From positions 374,501 through 438,500 of the forward strand of contig JBBDHG010000037.1 of the NCBI GenBank assembly GCA_037951165.1: 64,000 nucleotides of DNA. Direction: 5' to 3'. How positions within the stretch are numbered: position 1 is the first letter of the stretch; every line of letters starts with the position of its first letter. The notes below the pieces were generated by a model. That model searched no databases and had not been told where the DNA came from. It was given only the letters and a program-made list of their open reading frames with translations. Positions 49,070-60,783 of this stretch are shown piece by piece. The translations under genes were made by a program, and so were the position numbers. The stretch is from Lophius americanus. Taxonomy: Eukaryota > Chordata > Actinopteri > Lophiiformes > Lophiidae.

Positions 49070-49142
49070 TGTTGTGTTTAAGTGACGTAACAGTCGTTTG
49101 CTTCAAGGAATAACCTCTTCGTGGTTTCGCCGATGATTTTCC
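49070..49142 (+). promoter_or_regulatory. spsb3: Probable spsb3 promoter / non-coding first exon
   Basis: A CRE-like AGTGACGTAAC near 49081 lies just upstream of a CpG-containing segment. That segment ends in a donor (TTTTCC then GTGAGT) at 49143. An acceptor TTTTTCAG near 49929 would join it to the first coding exon. This is positional inference. Confidence 0.4.
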
Positions 49143-49489
49143 GTGAGTACAACAAGCATGTTAAGCTGAACCTATCCTTAAACCCACGGCTTGGCTAGCA
49201 CCTAGCCAAACACAGCTAACTAGCTGACTTAGACTAACTACGACTCTGAACCGTTGAACTAGTTATAGCTTTATCTTAGCAACGCTACACGGCTGGCAAA
49301 CACACGTTTGTCCACACCATTCATCGGTGAAACTATTTGTCGTGCCGTTGATCATGTTTATCCAGTTGGAATTGTGGTGTTTCTGACCTTGTTATGGCAT
49401 GCTAACATGCTAATGTTGAAACCGTTAGCTGCTCCTGTTATCTAGATTAGGTGGTAAACTGAAGCCAGGTAGTATAACATCGTCGCTTT

Positions 49490-49560
49490 TCAAGTCAAGT
49501 CAAGTCAATTTTATTTTTATTGCCCAAAATCACAATTTGCCTCGATTGGCTTTACATTCT
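49490..49560 (+). repeat. Fish dispersed repeat fragment
   Basis: CAAGTCAATTTTATTTTTAT followed by GCCCAAAATCACAATTTGCC and GGCTTTACA resembles the widespread teleost repeat that reads tttatatagcccaatatcac. Only its first 70 bp or so is present. Confidence 0.5.
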
Positions 49561-50007
49561 GATAATGATACTTTTATTTCCCACGTCGATTGAATATTCT
49601 GTGGAGAAGCACCAGACAGTTAATATTAGACTTTTGTGTTTGTAGCTGTTATACTGCACATCTACTGTGGCTGTGTTGGATGTTGTCTCATTGGACTGAA
49701 TTGCACCTGATAAGATCTTGTGTTGATGTATCTGAAACTGATAAGTACTAAAGAAAAAGGAAATGTTTTTTGGGGTGAAAGAAGACTCAAAGACAACAAC
49801 AAGGCATTGCTATGTTATGAAGCTGATGCAAGTGCAGGTCTTTGAGGTACTCATGTGCAAGAAATTGTTAGTGTCTCTGACTGCCAGCATGTGCATATTT
49901 AGTAATCATATGGTCGTTATGTTTTTCAGCATATGGACTGATGCTGTTTCCCCAGCATCTGGATTGAAACCTGACTTGACAGGCAGGATCTTACTGGTGT
50001 TGCTGTC

Positions 50008-53000
50008 ATGTCTAGACGAAGCAGGAACAGTCGTGCATGGAGATATGTGTGGGGTGGGATACGGAGGGATGCTGATGCCAGGGCGCTTGTGCTGGCCTCT
50101 GAAAGTGAAGAATGGAATTATGACAGACTAGAGGTAAAGAAACAAGTGATCCTGTTTTTACCAGAGCTAAAACTTCGAATAGATAATTGTCAGTTAGTGT
50201 CTTGTGATGCTATTCTTCATACCCTAGGCAGTAGATTGGTGTGTCAACACAGGAATTCAAATCTCACTGCAAAGAAACAACGTCTGACTTAATGTCTAAA
50301 ATTAGTCCATGGCAATTGTGAACAATGTGTATTTGTTGAGTGTAGTTTTTCATGCTTGATGCAAATCCCTCAGTTGTTTGCATAATTTTCTCAGGACTAA
50401 TATATTCTATCCCAGAAATAAATGCATTGCAGAAATTTCTGCATTTTACTTTCAACTTAAGAGATACATGTATTCTTCAATCCAGTGCGCAGTTTTGACT
50501 TAGTAGCAGCCAAACCAGACCGTGTTGTTACATAACCAATGTTGCTGACGTTTACATTTGATCTTTCTATCTATATTGCTGCTCTCCAGTACAGCGACTC
50601 CGACTCTGAGGCAGACTTTTCAGCAGTGATGGTACCTCCCGTCCCCAGTGCAGTGCCTGTCACTGGAGAGTCTTACTGTGACTGCGATTCCCAGACTGAG
50701 ACCAACTACAACTCTCGTCTGCGAGGTTTTCACCAAGTGAAAGATTGCCACTGTGGAGAGGATGACCAAGGTAAGGGCATGTAGTGAGTGAACACCACTG
50801 TAACCAGAATTATATTTTTTATTTAACTTTGTGATATGTTCAGGTACAGATTATAGGAATTTTCTGTTTTTTTGTTTATTTTGGAACTGATCTATAGAAG
50901 ATAAAAAAAAATTGTTTTAATTAAATTAATTAATACATGATTACTCGTGACTTCTGACATTTTTAGAATTTGATTGGGTTTGGGACGCCAATAGCCGATC
51001 AACAGCAACATTACTGAGCTGCGACAATCGCAGAGTGAACTTTCACTCTGAGTATAGCTGTGGTACAGCAGCGATTCGTGGCTCCAAGGAGTTGGCTGAA
51101 GGACAGCACTTCTGGGAAATCAAGATGACATCACCAGTGTATGGAACCGACATGGTAAACCTCTAATCCCTCATTTTCGGATATTGATCTGGTGTGATAA
51201 ACTCATTTTCCGAAGAAAAAATTCAAAGGTAGAGAAGTGGACTTTTCTTAAGCAAAGGACTATTTCATATTGAGAATAATAAATTATAAATTGTTCTCTC
51301 TGTGTACAGATGGTTGGCATCGGTACGTCTGATGTTAATCTAGACAAATACAGACACATGTTTTGTAGCCTCTTGGGAAAAGATACAGACAGCTGGGGTC
51401 TCTCTTACACTGGTAAGATAAACTAAACATGATATGATATTACATATACAACAGATAATTACAATACAAGTTGGAAATTATTGTTTGTCTTCCCTCTTCC
51501 AGGCTTGTTGCATCATAAAGGAGACAAGACTAATTTCTCCTCCCGTTTCGGACAAGGTTCCATCATTGGAGTTCATTTGGACACGTGGCATGGCACTCTC
51601 ACTTTCTTTAAGAATCGCAAGTGTATAGGTTAGTACTGGCTTATAAAATCAACAATTGACTAAAGCGCTATTCTGATGATTGGTAATGGTTTGATCCACG
51701 AGCCCAGCTTTGTGGGAGTATAACTACAACACAGATATTCTATAGGTGGCTTCAGCTGTGCTCTGCTTCAGTACAGATTTAGTGTATTATTGAAGGGAAG
51801 ATGCATCAAGCTGTACAGAACAGATTGATCCAAACAGGAAGTGAAACACAGAACATTCACTTAATGTTCAAATTGAAAATCAGTGTTCGGGGAGCAGACC
51901 AAAAACAAGAGACACAATATCCATAAATGTAGTCCACTTACTAATGATAGAAGAGCTGGAGTCAAGGAAAGTTACCAATTTAACAAAATGTGAGAATATC
52001 AACAAAGCAAATCACGCAAAATGTTCCACTTCAAAGAAACTCTCCTCTTGACTGGATAACAGAGTTGTTCTCTTTTAGGGCGTAGGAGTTGTAACATAGT
52101 AGACCAGTGCTCAGTGGAAAACTGAATACAAATTCAGTAATAATACTCTACTCTACTACTATTTACTGTTTGTGTACATTCTCATTCATCTGCAACATGA
52201 TAATCCTTGAAGGTTATCCTGCTAGGTATTGTAACCCAACAAATACTTGATTTTTGAATATGATATCGGCTGATAATAATAATGTATAAACCTAAGCATG
52301 TAACATAAAGTATGGGGCTTTAATGTAGCAAAACTATTTTTCAAAATGTATTCATTTTTTCATTATTTGTACTGAGGCTTGTGAATGTTCACTGGAGTCA
52401 GAATCAGTGCGCATACTAATATTTGTATATGTATAAATCCTCAAATCCGTATTAAAACGTGTATTTAGATTTGTAACTGAGTACCGGTCTATAATAGTGC
52501 ACAGATATTAATGATCAAGGTCAGGACATAAGAACACCAAAGTGGTGCTCATTTAAGGATTATGTCACACATATACTAATCTAATAAGATATACATGGAT
52601 TTTATGACAGTTGCATTTTTTTACACAAGTGTACAAATATTTTTGTCTACTGTCATTATCCCCATATTTAATAAACTTGGGATAGATTGCTACATTCTAT
52701 GTTTACTTTCCACACTTGAAATATTGTGTCAGCGCTCTCTGGCGGCCCAACTGTCTTGGAGACACTGTTTATGAATTCACCCAGTTTGATATTTCGGTTC
52801 CACAAATTCTTGTGACATATCAGCTGATATATTTGGCAATACAGATATTATCATGAGATTTATAGAAATTAGGCTGGGGAATTCCTTTTGCTATATCGCT
52901 CCATCTTCATAGTGTATGTGCAAGTGTTGGCTATGAATACTGTGGTGCCGTACTGAACATTAAGTGGCTGCGATGCTGTGACTGTGCTGAGAATCCATTT

Positions 53001-53658
53001 TATGTTGTAAGCAAAGAAGCGTTTTTTATCTATTGTGAATCTATTATAACTGATTGATTCTGATCCGTAGTCACGGATGGGCGCATTCTTAGTGATCCAC
53101 GTATGCATTTCAAACATTTCTGCTGTTATTTTTGACTAATAGAACAATGGAGACCCTTAACCTCATTGGCAGGATCTTAAAGTTCAGGTTAGCCCTAAAA
53201 AGTGTTATTCCAACAAAATATTACACAGCAACATAAAATCTTTCTGTGTCAATATTTTCCATCTAGGTGTGGCCACCGCAGAGCTACGAAATAAGAGGTT
53301 CTATCCGATGGCGTGTTCCACGGCAGCAAAAAGCAGCATGAAGGTGATCAGATCCTGCTCTGCACCTACCTCCCTGCTCTACCTTTGTTGCGTTCGCCTT
53401 CGCCAGCTGCTTCCTGACTGTATAGACCTCCTGGACGTGTTGCCCCTGCCACCTGGCCTTCGTCAGCTGCTCCACAACAAACTGGGTTGGGTGCTCAGTC
53501 TCAATGGTGGCACTACAGAAGAAAGCCCACATGGGTCTGAGCGGCCCTCACGCTTGCCTGTTCCAGCCTTGGCTGGACCCTCTTCCTCTGAGAGTGACTC
53601 AGAGAGTTGTATGTCTGACCCTGAAGCCTGTAGGAGGAAGAGATGCCGCTGGACATGA
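50008..53658 (+). CDS. spsb3: SPRY domain-containing SOCS box protein 3
   Basis: Six coding exons: 50008-50133, 50590-50770, 50967-51154, 51310-51412, 51503-51628 and 53267-53658. They join in frame to 1116 nt, 371 aa plus stop (human about 355). The N-terminus MSRRSRNSRAWRYVWGGIRR and the SAVPVTGESYCDCD segment match SPSB3. The SPRY domain spans roughly residues 103-275 and includes ATLLSCDNRRVNFHSEYSCG, GQHFWEIKMTSPVYGTDMM, DSWGLSYTGLLHHKGDKT and TWHGTLTFFKNRKCIG. The SOCS box is at about 278-317 (LLYLCCVRLRQLLPD and GLRQLLHNKLGWV). A Ser-rich, basic tail ends in RRKRCRWT. Family knowledge: SPSB3 is the substrate receptor of a Cullin-5/Elongin B-C ubiquitin ligase; reported substrates include SNAIL and nuclear cGAS. 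Intron 5 is 1.6 kb and AT-rich. In human the gene lies close to MRPS34 and NME3, as here. Confidence 0.95.
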
Positions 53659-55604
53659 CTCGACGGGGGGACTCCTACCGCTTCTTCAGCACTGGTAGAC
53701 GTTATTGTCCCCTAGCATCTTATTGAGTATTTTCTTCCTGCCTCAAACTTTTCTCAACATCGGTGACATCCAGTAGTGAGGAGAATAACCCTTTGAGTGG
53801 TACAACTTATAAAGCTGTGATGGCAGTATTGGTGCCAGCACATTTGTACTGTGGTCTCTGCACATGCAATTCACATGTTCTCATGCTTGTCAGACTTTAA
53901 GTCTCCAAACCAGCTTTGGTAATAAGTTAAAATTATCTAGTGTCATTTTGTTAGCCAGCATAGCTTGTTGGCATGTGTTTATGGGCCTCTGTGAAATAGA
54001 GCAAAGTTGGACTGCAAAATCCCGCACTTAAGTTAAGGGGTTCATAAATTAGAGTGTATATTTTCACGCAAATTATGTCAGTGCATTGTCAAAGTAATCG
54101 TTAGCCGTGTTACCTGGAACTGCAATTCTGTGTTTGGTTGCCAAAGTGAGAATCGGGGGGCATTTTGTCCCGTGAGTTGAGCAGACAGGAGGTGACACAA
54201 CATCGGCCATATTCTATATTTTTTACCCGTCGTATGTTCTAGCGCTAAAGCAAAAACCTCGACTGTCAAAATTGTTTAGATGGATACAACTTTTATGAAG
54301 AGGTAGAAACGACTGGAATGCACTTTGAAGCTTTGATCCCTCCACAAATTAACATTTTACTCCCATGCATCCACCATCATCCCCCAAAAAATCATGGACC
54401 TCTTTTCCCCCCATGTAATTCTCATATCACCATTCTTTCTTTATTTTTCTTAAGAGAGAAAAGGTACAAGTCAAATATTTGCTTCTTTAAGAGGAATATG
54501 CGTCTTACCCCAGCTGTTGGAAATGTCTTGTGTGTGTCTCGTTGAAGCCATGTGTGTTAAAGTCTGGACTTGCTCTTCTCTCGCGTGTCAATAAGGCTGT
54601 GTACGATGTTGTCTAGTGTCCCTCTTATATTTGATCAAGTGACCGCCACCCATTTTAAGTGACTTTTCGTTGCGGTTACACCTTATGGTTTTCTAGTGTT
54701 CTTTTTTTTAACCTTACCTTCTTTGATCAACAAAATATGAGACGGTGAGCAGCGTTTCTGTAAAACTTTTCTGTTCTACGGGCAAAGGTGATCTTTTGGA
54801 TTTTGCAAGCCTTTTTCAATCCTCTGCCAACTTTGTTTGACTGTAATTCATTAAGATTGTGGTTTCCTCTAAGTCCTTTTAGTGTCAAACATTCACCCCA
54901 TGTTGATGGATCCAGCATTCACAGCAGAAAATGAGTTTTGATCCGGTTATAAAAACTAATCGCACTCCTCCAGCAGTGTGACCTAGGGCTCAGCTGACTC
55001 TCTGTATGCTCGGCATAGTTCAAAAACAAATCAATCAATCGCAAAACAACAGTTTTCTTTTGTTAAATCTGACTAAAAATAGGATGTGATCAAATCTTTT
55101 GGAATACACTGAGCTTTTCAAAGGATAGTAGGGAGGTAGATACTGATGCTGGAGCGGTTTTTCTTAGAAATATAAAGCCTTAGTAATCATCGCACCTTAC
55201 AAGGACAACCAGATGAGAAGGATTATGGAGACCCGTCACACACATCTGCATAGAAAATAAGATGTCATAGTGTGAGATCACTCAAATTTTTTGAGCTGAC
55301 CCCAAATAACCTGTTTTGGGGTTGTTTTTTTTTTTTTGAATGAGCTTAACTACCTGCCGGTGGTCACAGTCCAAACGGGTGGTGACCACCATGTGAACAT
55401 TTTCTTATACTCTATAGGCTCTGGGAAGGCGGTGGGTGTTAGCAATGTCTTACACCAAGGGAATGAGAATTATTTTTTTTTGCATTGTTTAAAACCTCCT
55501 GATGAGCCTCTTTGTCTGTAACCACATCGTGGTTCAGCAACCTCCCTATTGTGGAGCAGCAGACGCTACCCAGTACAAAGTTCATTTTCCAGACTACAGG
55601 CATT
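53659..55604 (+). other. spsb3 3' UTR and downstream DNA
   Basis: The 3' UTR begins after the stop at 53658. No single polyadenylation signal stands out. No EME2-like nuclease frame, which sits here in human, was seen. A T run lies at 55327-55338. Confidence 0.4.
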
Positions 55605-55965
55605 ATCTTCCGAAATAGGTCCAACCGCAGTGGTGTCCCCAGCAGCAAGGGTACATCCCCCAAACCCCCAATCCCCTGCGTTGTACAAGCAAACCTACTG
55701 ATTGAAATCAAATTAAATGTGAAGATATGTCAGAAAAAAAAAATCCGTTTTCTGTTACAAAGCTTCCCATAGTGGGTAAAATATGAAATATACCAAATTT
55801 GGATGAGATCAAACCAATGGTTAGGATGTTATGTTTGAAAGAACTGTTCCCATAAGCAGCCAAGCTGTTCCTCTTACTATGGTGTATATAGTTGTAAAAT
55901 TTGAAATCAATCCGTGAAAGAGTTTTAGAGTTATGGTGTTAACACAACCAATCTCCGGCGGTGAT
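55605..55965 (+). repeat. Unnamed interspersed repeat, copy D
   Basis: Motifs in order: AATAGGTCCAACCGCAGTGG, GCAGCAAGGGTACATC, CCCCCAATCCCCTGCGTTGT, GATATGTCAGAAAAAA (also in copy A), TGAAATCAATCCGTGAAAGA and GTTATGGTGTTAACACAACC. Order and spacing follow copy A at 8290-8750, although it lies about 47 kb away. Confidence 0.7.
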
Positions 55966-58015
55966 TAAGATTCCATAAAGTACCCGACTTTTCAGAGATA
56001 TGAATACTGGAGTCGGGGAGGTTAAGCCAACTGCTGCCTCAATCACCTATCTTTGATCTTGTTATCCCCCAATGACCTTCGTTCTAAGCAGACGTACACA
56101 AAGACTTGAGGTAATATGCAATGCAAGTATTCTATGCGACAACGGTTTTCAGAAGGAATTAGTGTTTTAGGATGACGTAAGTACGAGAGGCACATGCTCA
56201 TGAATCCTGGGCAGCGTGACATGATCCACTAAACACTGTTCAACTGTGTTATAATTGATCATATGTATCCCTGAAGATTTAAAGATCCGTAATGACAGTC
56301 CAGCAGATAAATGATATGTCTTAATGGTATTTTCCTTCACATTGATGCAATCAAGCACTTTTTCTTACTGCTCTACTGTAAATTGGAAAACTTTTAAGTG
56401 TTTCTAATATATAACATGTTATATTAATAATACTGTATGTGAAGGCCTTCACTTGCCTTTCTATGTATCAGCATGATTTTACGCTGAGAATAAAATAAAT
56501 GCTAAATATGCACAAATGACCATTGTGTTCATGATTTACAGAAGAGTTTCTTACTTTTCGTCTTAGGTACAGTACTTAAGTTCAATACGATATTTAATTA
56601 TTTTTTCATGGTATGTGAGTGATAAGATTATCAATAATTTTGTTTTTATTATCCCATGGTAACAGACATAATGGGGCCATTATTTTAGAAACGATATTTT
56701 CAGAAGTGTGGAGAGTAACGTAACTGTCACAAACAATCTGTGTAATCTGATTTGTTCATGTGTAATCAATAATCATTGTAAATATTTGAAGCAAGAAATT
56801 TGTAATCATACCATGGTATGGAGATTGTTAAAAAAAAAGTGTGACCTTCATAAAGTTGATGGACAATACAATTGATTTATAAATTGTGTTTATTATACCA
56901 ATTACTAAAATAACTCCATTCCTGTTAATTACTTAAGGGCATTTATTAATTAAGAGCTTCCTGTCTTTAACTTCAGTGGTTTCAAAAGAATTTTCATGGC
57001 AAGGACCCCTAAACTAAGACAAATTTGAACAAAAATGCTCCTCTGTAGTTATCAAATGGTAATCTAAACACAATGAAAAACCTGAATCGTAAAAGATACA
57101 GACCAAAAGACAAGAGATATTAGAATTTAACATTTTTTGTGTCCACAGAAATGTAATCCATCCCTTAATCATCTGTTAAATATAAATATTAAATATAATT
57201 GAGGGAAGAGTGCCCATATATTCTCAAATATATTCTGTTAAGCCTTTTAAATCTGCACAATTATAAAAATGCTACAATTCATTTTTCTTTTAAACATTGA
57301 GGTTAAATGGGTGTTTTGTGGATGTTGATGCCCTCACATTAAGAAAAAAAATATGATGTATGCATGTTTGGGAGAGGTTTGTGAATCATCAGATCCAGAA
57401 AAGATGATACGGTGCGGCGACCCATTAAGGGAACAGCTGAAGGAAGAGGTAGAGCCTTTAATGTGTACGTTATCCTCTCTAATAGTAAAGCTGATTAAAG
57501 TATCTTTATCCGCTGAGTAGTGCATGTCTGTGAACCGTTTTCCATAACACTGAAATACATTTTTGGACATTAAGGAAGCGGAGGACTATAAATGGTTGTT
57601 CACTTTTTATTGTAATTGTGTTTCTGTGGTTTCAAACCTACCAGAAAAAGCCTTGGGTCCAATAAGATTTGTTTTGAGATAATATTCTTGAATATATCTC
57701 TTACCTCTCCCCAAAACATTTTGGTGTTTCTACCGTTGCCAAATATTATGATACAATGATCCTCTGAATTCATTGCAGTTGCTTGGTATGTTTTTGCTAT
57801 ACATTTTTAATTCAACTAGTACATCTGCTATTTCCGTTACTGTCAAATATTTGATAATAGACATCAAATGAAATCCGAGACCAAAATCGTCATTCATTAT
57901 ATTGTTGTGGTAGTTATGGATTGGATTATAGGGAAAATAAAATTATTACTTTTGTTTCTGGGTACCACACTGAAGAAAGGGAATTCTAACTTAATTTACC
58001 TCTTGCGGAACAAAA
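55966..58015. other. Intergenic DNA between spsb3 and mrps34
   Basis: AT-rich DNA without a recognisable gene or intact mobile element. The small open frames (56167-56358 -, 57334-57570 -) have no domain features. Confidence 0.4.
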
Positions 58016-58122
58016 AAACAAACACCGGCGTTTCCGTAGGGAACTAGTTACAGTCGGACCAAGAGAGCGGAAGTTGTGCTTTTCTCGTACGGAGGTCAAG
58101 TCTGATAGGAACTGTTTTACAG
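58016..58122 (+). promoter_or_regulatory. mrps34: Probable mrps34 promoter / non-coding first exon
   Basis: A short CpG-containing block includes an ETS-type site GAGCGGAAGTTG near 58055. It ends at a donor (TTTTACAG then GTATAT) at 58123. An acceptor TTTTATCAG near 58386 leads into the exon with the start codon. ETS sites are frequent in promoters of nuclear genes for mitochondrial proteins; the link here is inference. Confidence 0.5.
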
Positions 58123-58417
58123 GTATATTAAAGTATTTTAACTTCCAATATTTGTCGTATTGGTGTTTAATTGCAATCGATTTAGTCGTTGTTGATGTAT
58201 GATAAATATTATTAGCTGAAAATGCTGACAGACAGACTCGTCCCATACGGGTTATAACACGCTGGTGATACTATTGATAATCCATGGTGATAGGGTTACA
58301 TCAATTAGTGTGTATTGCAGATTGTAGAGCTTCTTTAATGCCATTTCATGGATTGTGCACGCTTAACACCGATTTCTTTTTATCAGTGAGGACTGTGGAT
58401 AAGCTCAAATCGCAGTC

Positions 58418-59539
58418 ATGGTGAAGAAAAAACGACTTCGCCTCATAGCAGAAATGGCCAGAAAGATCAGGGCGTATCGAGAGCTGAAGTCCCGACCCAG
58501 GGATTCACAGAAATTCGCCCTGGACTATGAGACGATGAAGCGGCCTTACACAGGGAGGATGCTGCCTGTGTTGGCCTGGCAGGATGTCCGCAGGGAGAGC
58601 CGCCTCTTTACCATTCTGGCAGGCATGAGAATGTTCGGCGTGGGACGCCTCTTTACTCGCAAGTCCTGGCTGGAAAATCACACGGTGCCGAGCTACTGGC
58701 AGATCACCCAGGTCAAGGTGGACTACACGGCTGAGGTGAGATCATCCATGTATTGCCACTGAAGTCTGCAGATTTTCTGTACAAGTGAATAAGCAAATAC
58801 AATCTTGGGGTCTGCCTTAGGATACTTCGAACCAAATTACACCTGTTTCTGTGTTTTCTAGAATATGGATCATGGCAAAGCATGGGGGATTCTCAGCTAC
58901 AAAGGTAAGACTAGGCCCTTTTTATTTGTTGTTGTTTTTTTGCCACCAGAGCATAACAATATCTTAACATCAGTGTCACTGTAATCTACAAAGATTGCAC
59001 CTTTTTGCATTTTAGGAAATGTAAATATTGCGTGTTGAGTGGATGAAACATGAAAAATTTGACTTAGGTGGATTTGACAATCTTTAATTATATGATCCAG
59101 TGTTCTGCTACAGATGTCATTCATTGTATGGAATCTGTAGAATAAAGCAATTAGTGAGTATAATAATAGTAAACAGTAAGAGGTAATTCCTCTCTTAAGA
59201 AAACACATGTATTGACTATCATGCATTTTGTGCTTGGTAGGAGAAAAGGAGGGCAGTGCCAAGGAGGTGGATAAGGTGATGTACCATGACTGGCGCCTGG
59301 TTCCCAAACACATGGAGCAGAATTTCAGAGATTTTCAGCCTCTCCCTAAGCCGCCTGTGCGCTACGTCCCCTACCCTCCCCTCCTTCGCGCCATGATGCT
59401 TGCCCAGCACAAGAAAACATTTGGATGTAACATGCCCGAGGAACCAGCCTTGCCTTCAGAGAGGGATGCCATCCTTAACAAAGAATATTTCCAAACACAG
59501 GATCAAGATAGGAAAAGGACAGAAGGGACAGCGGTGTGA
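58418..59539 (+). CDS. mrps34: Mitochondrial ribosomal protein mS34
   Basis: Three coding exons: 58418-58735, 58862-58904 and 59241-59539, total 660 nt, 219 aa plus stop (human 218). Conserved pieces in order: the basic N-terminus MVKKKRLRLIAEMARKIRAY, RPRDSQKFALDYETMKRPYT, WQDVRRESRLF, GVGRLFTRKSW, MDHGKAWGILSYKG across the exon 2-3 junction, VMYHDWRLVPKHME and VPYPPLLRAMMLAQ. Family knowledge: mS34 is a metazoan-type protein of the small mitoribosomal subunit needed for 12S rRNA stability and mitochondrial translation. The basic, arginine-rich start can serve as an import signal. Introns are 126 and 336 nt, so the gene is compact. It lies about 1.2 kb upstream of nme3 on the same strand, as in human. 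Confidence 0.95.
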
Positions 59540-59735
59540 TCCACTTGGCTCTGAAGAGGAAAATCCTCAACTCTTCGTACCAAAACATTGTTTAAAGAAG
59601 TCATAACTTCTTCTAAACCTTGTACACTTAATGTTCAGCTAAATTCTGGACTCTGTTCTAGTTGTCTAAAGCAGAACTTTCTGTATTATGTATTTGTGTG
59701 ATGTGGTAACTAATAAAGATGAGATTGTTGAGAGT
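59540..59735 (+). other. mrps34: mrps34 3' UTR with polyadenylation signal
   Basis: A short 3' UTR carries a canonical AATAAA at 59712, followed by a GT-rich stretch (TTGTTGAGAGTTG and further GTTGTGTGG), a convincing cleavage context. Confidence 0.65.
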
Positions 59736-60329
59736 TGAATTAGATGTTGTGTGGCCTTTTTTTTGTCTATATTAAAAATTTCATTCTCAATGTTAAATGA
59801 GATAATTAAATTTCTATATTTTCTAATCACAATGGCAACAGGAAGTTCATAAATGAGATTTGAAGAATAAAATAGAAGCAATACAGTGGAAGTTAATCTC
59901 AAAAAGTAGCACATTTGGAAAAGAAAAGGTGATGAATTATTTGAGAAAAATCAAAATGAAACTGAACCTCAAAGAAGCAATGACATACCACCAGTTGAAC
60001 TGATTTGTCTTCGGAGCCTATAAAGTACCAAAAGATAAAAAATCTTCTATTGTGCAAAAAGAAATTAACCTCTTCGATGGAAAAAAATAATTCCACTTAC
60101 GGAACTTTTCTATTTTCCAAGTCAAACTTTGGGGCAGCATCTCAGTGATAGAGCAGCTTGAAGCCCTATTGAATGGGAAGCGGGTTTTAACTTGAGCTCA
60201 TAGGAAAACTTGTAAATGTCACATGTTTTAAAAACAAAGTTTAAAGACCAAGAGAATCATTTTATAGAATTCTGACTCGTTTTTACAATTCTTAAAAAAA
60301 TTCCGACTTCAAAGTCATACTTTTTCCTT

Positions 60330-60375
<46 letters not shown>

Positions 60376-60569
60376 TTTTAATACTGAGATTGAAGTCAGA
60401 TCTCGTTGCCCTAATCATGTTCCGTAGTTTTGGCACATCCAAAACTTAAAATATATGAATAAATAATATTTTGATAAACGACTAACCAAGTTACCAAATA
60501 AAGTTTTATTATAATTTTGCAGTAAAAGTGCGCGGAGGGGCATGTAGATTTATGTGAAGCTCCTTTTGT
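59736..60569. other. Spacer between mrps34 and nme3
   Basis: AT-rich, with a (TA)n microsatellite at 60332-60371. No gene was seen; the minus-strand open frames at 59666-59914 and 59899-60096 are AT-rich chance frames. Confidence 0.45.
60332..60371. repeat. (TA)n microsatellite
   Basis: About 20 uninterrupted TA units. Confidence 0.95.
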
Positions 60570-60783
60570 TCTCATGTGACATCACAGGGGCTCGGTATAA
60601 ATGTTCTCCACCCGGTTAGTCATATACTTGCATTTTCCTCTACTCTTGAAGCCCGCAACACCACGTGTCCACGTTTGGGGAGAGTTTCTAGGCAACGTGC
60701 GTGCTTACGTACGGTGCCTACATATAAACGCGCTTACGTCACTATTGCCACGCTTTACAAAAGTGCTCCGTACAGCTGTGAAA
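60570..60783 (+). promoter_or_regulatory. nme3: Probable nme3 promoter and 5' UTR
   Basis: Elements in order: a CRE-like GTGACATCAC at 60577, a TATA-like GGTATAAATG at 60594, a CACGTG E-box at 60662, and a CpG-containing stretch up to the start codon. An ATG at 60601 is in frame with the nme3 start at 60784 with no stop between, which raises the question of an alternative N-terminus. Confidence 0.5.

Noticed and set aside
49763..50131. 122-codon + strand frame overlapping spsb3 exon 1
   Set aside because: It is in a different frame from the conserved SPSB3 start at 50008 and resembles no protein.
52200..53150. Possible old DNA transposon in spsb3 intron 5
   Set aside because: A few phrases (ATATCGGCTGATAATAAT, CAGCGCTCTCTGGCGGC) recall fish repeats, but no ends or ordered motifs could be followed.
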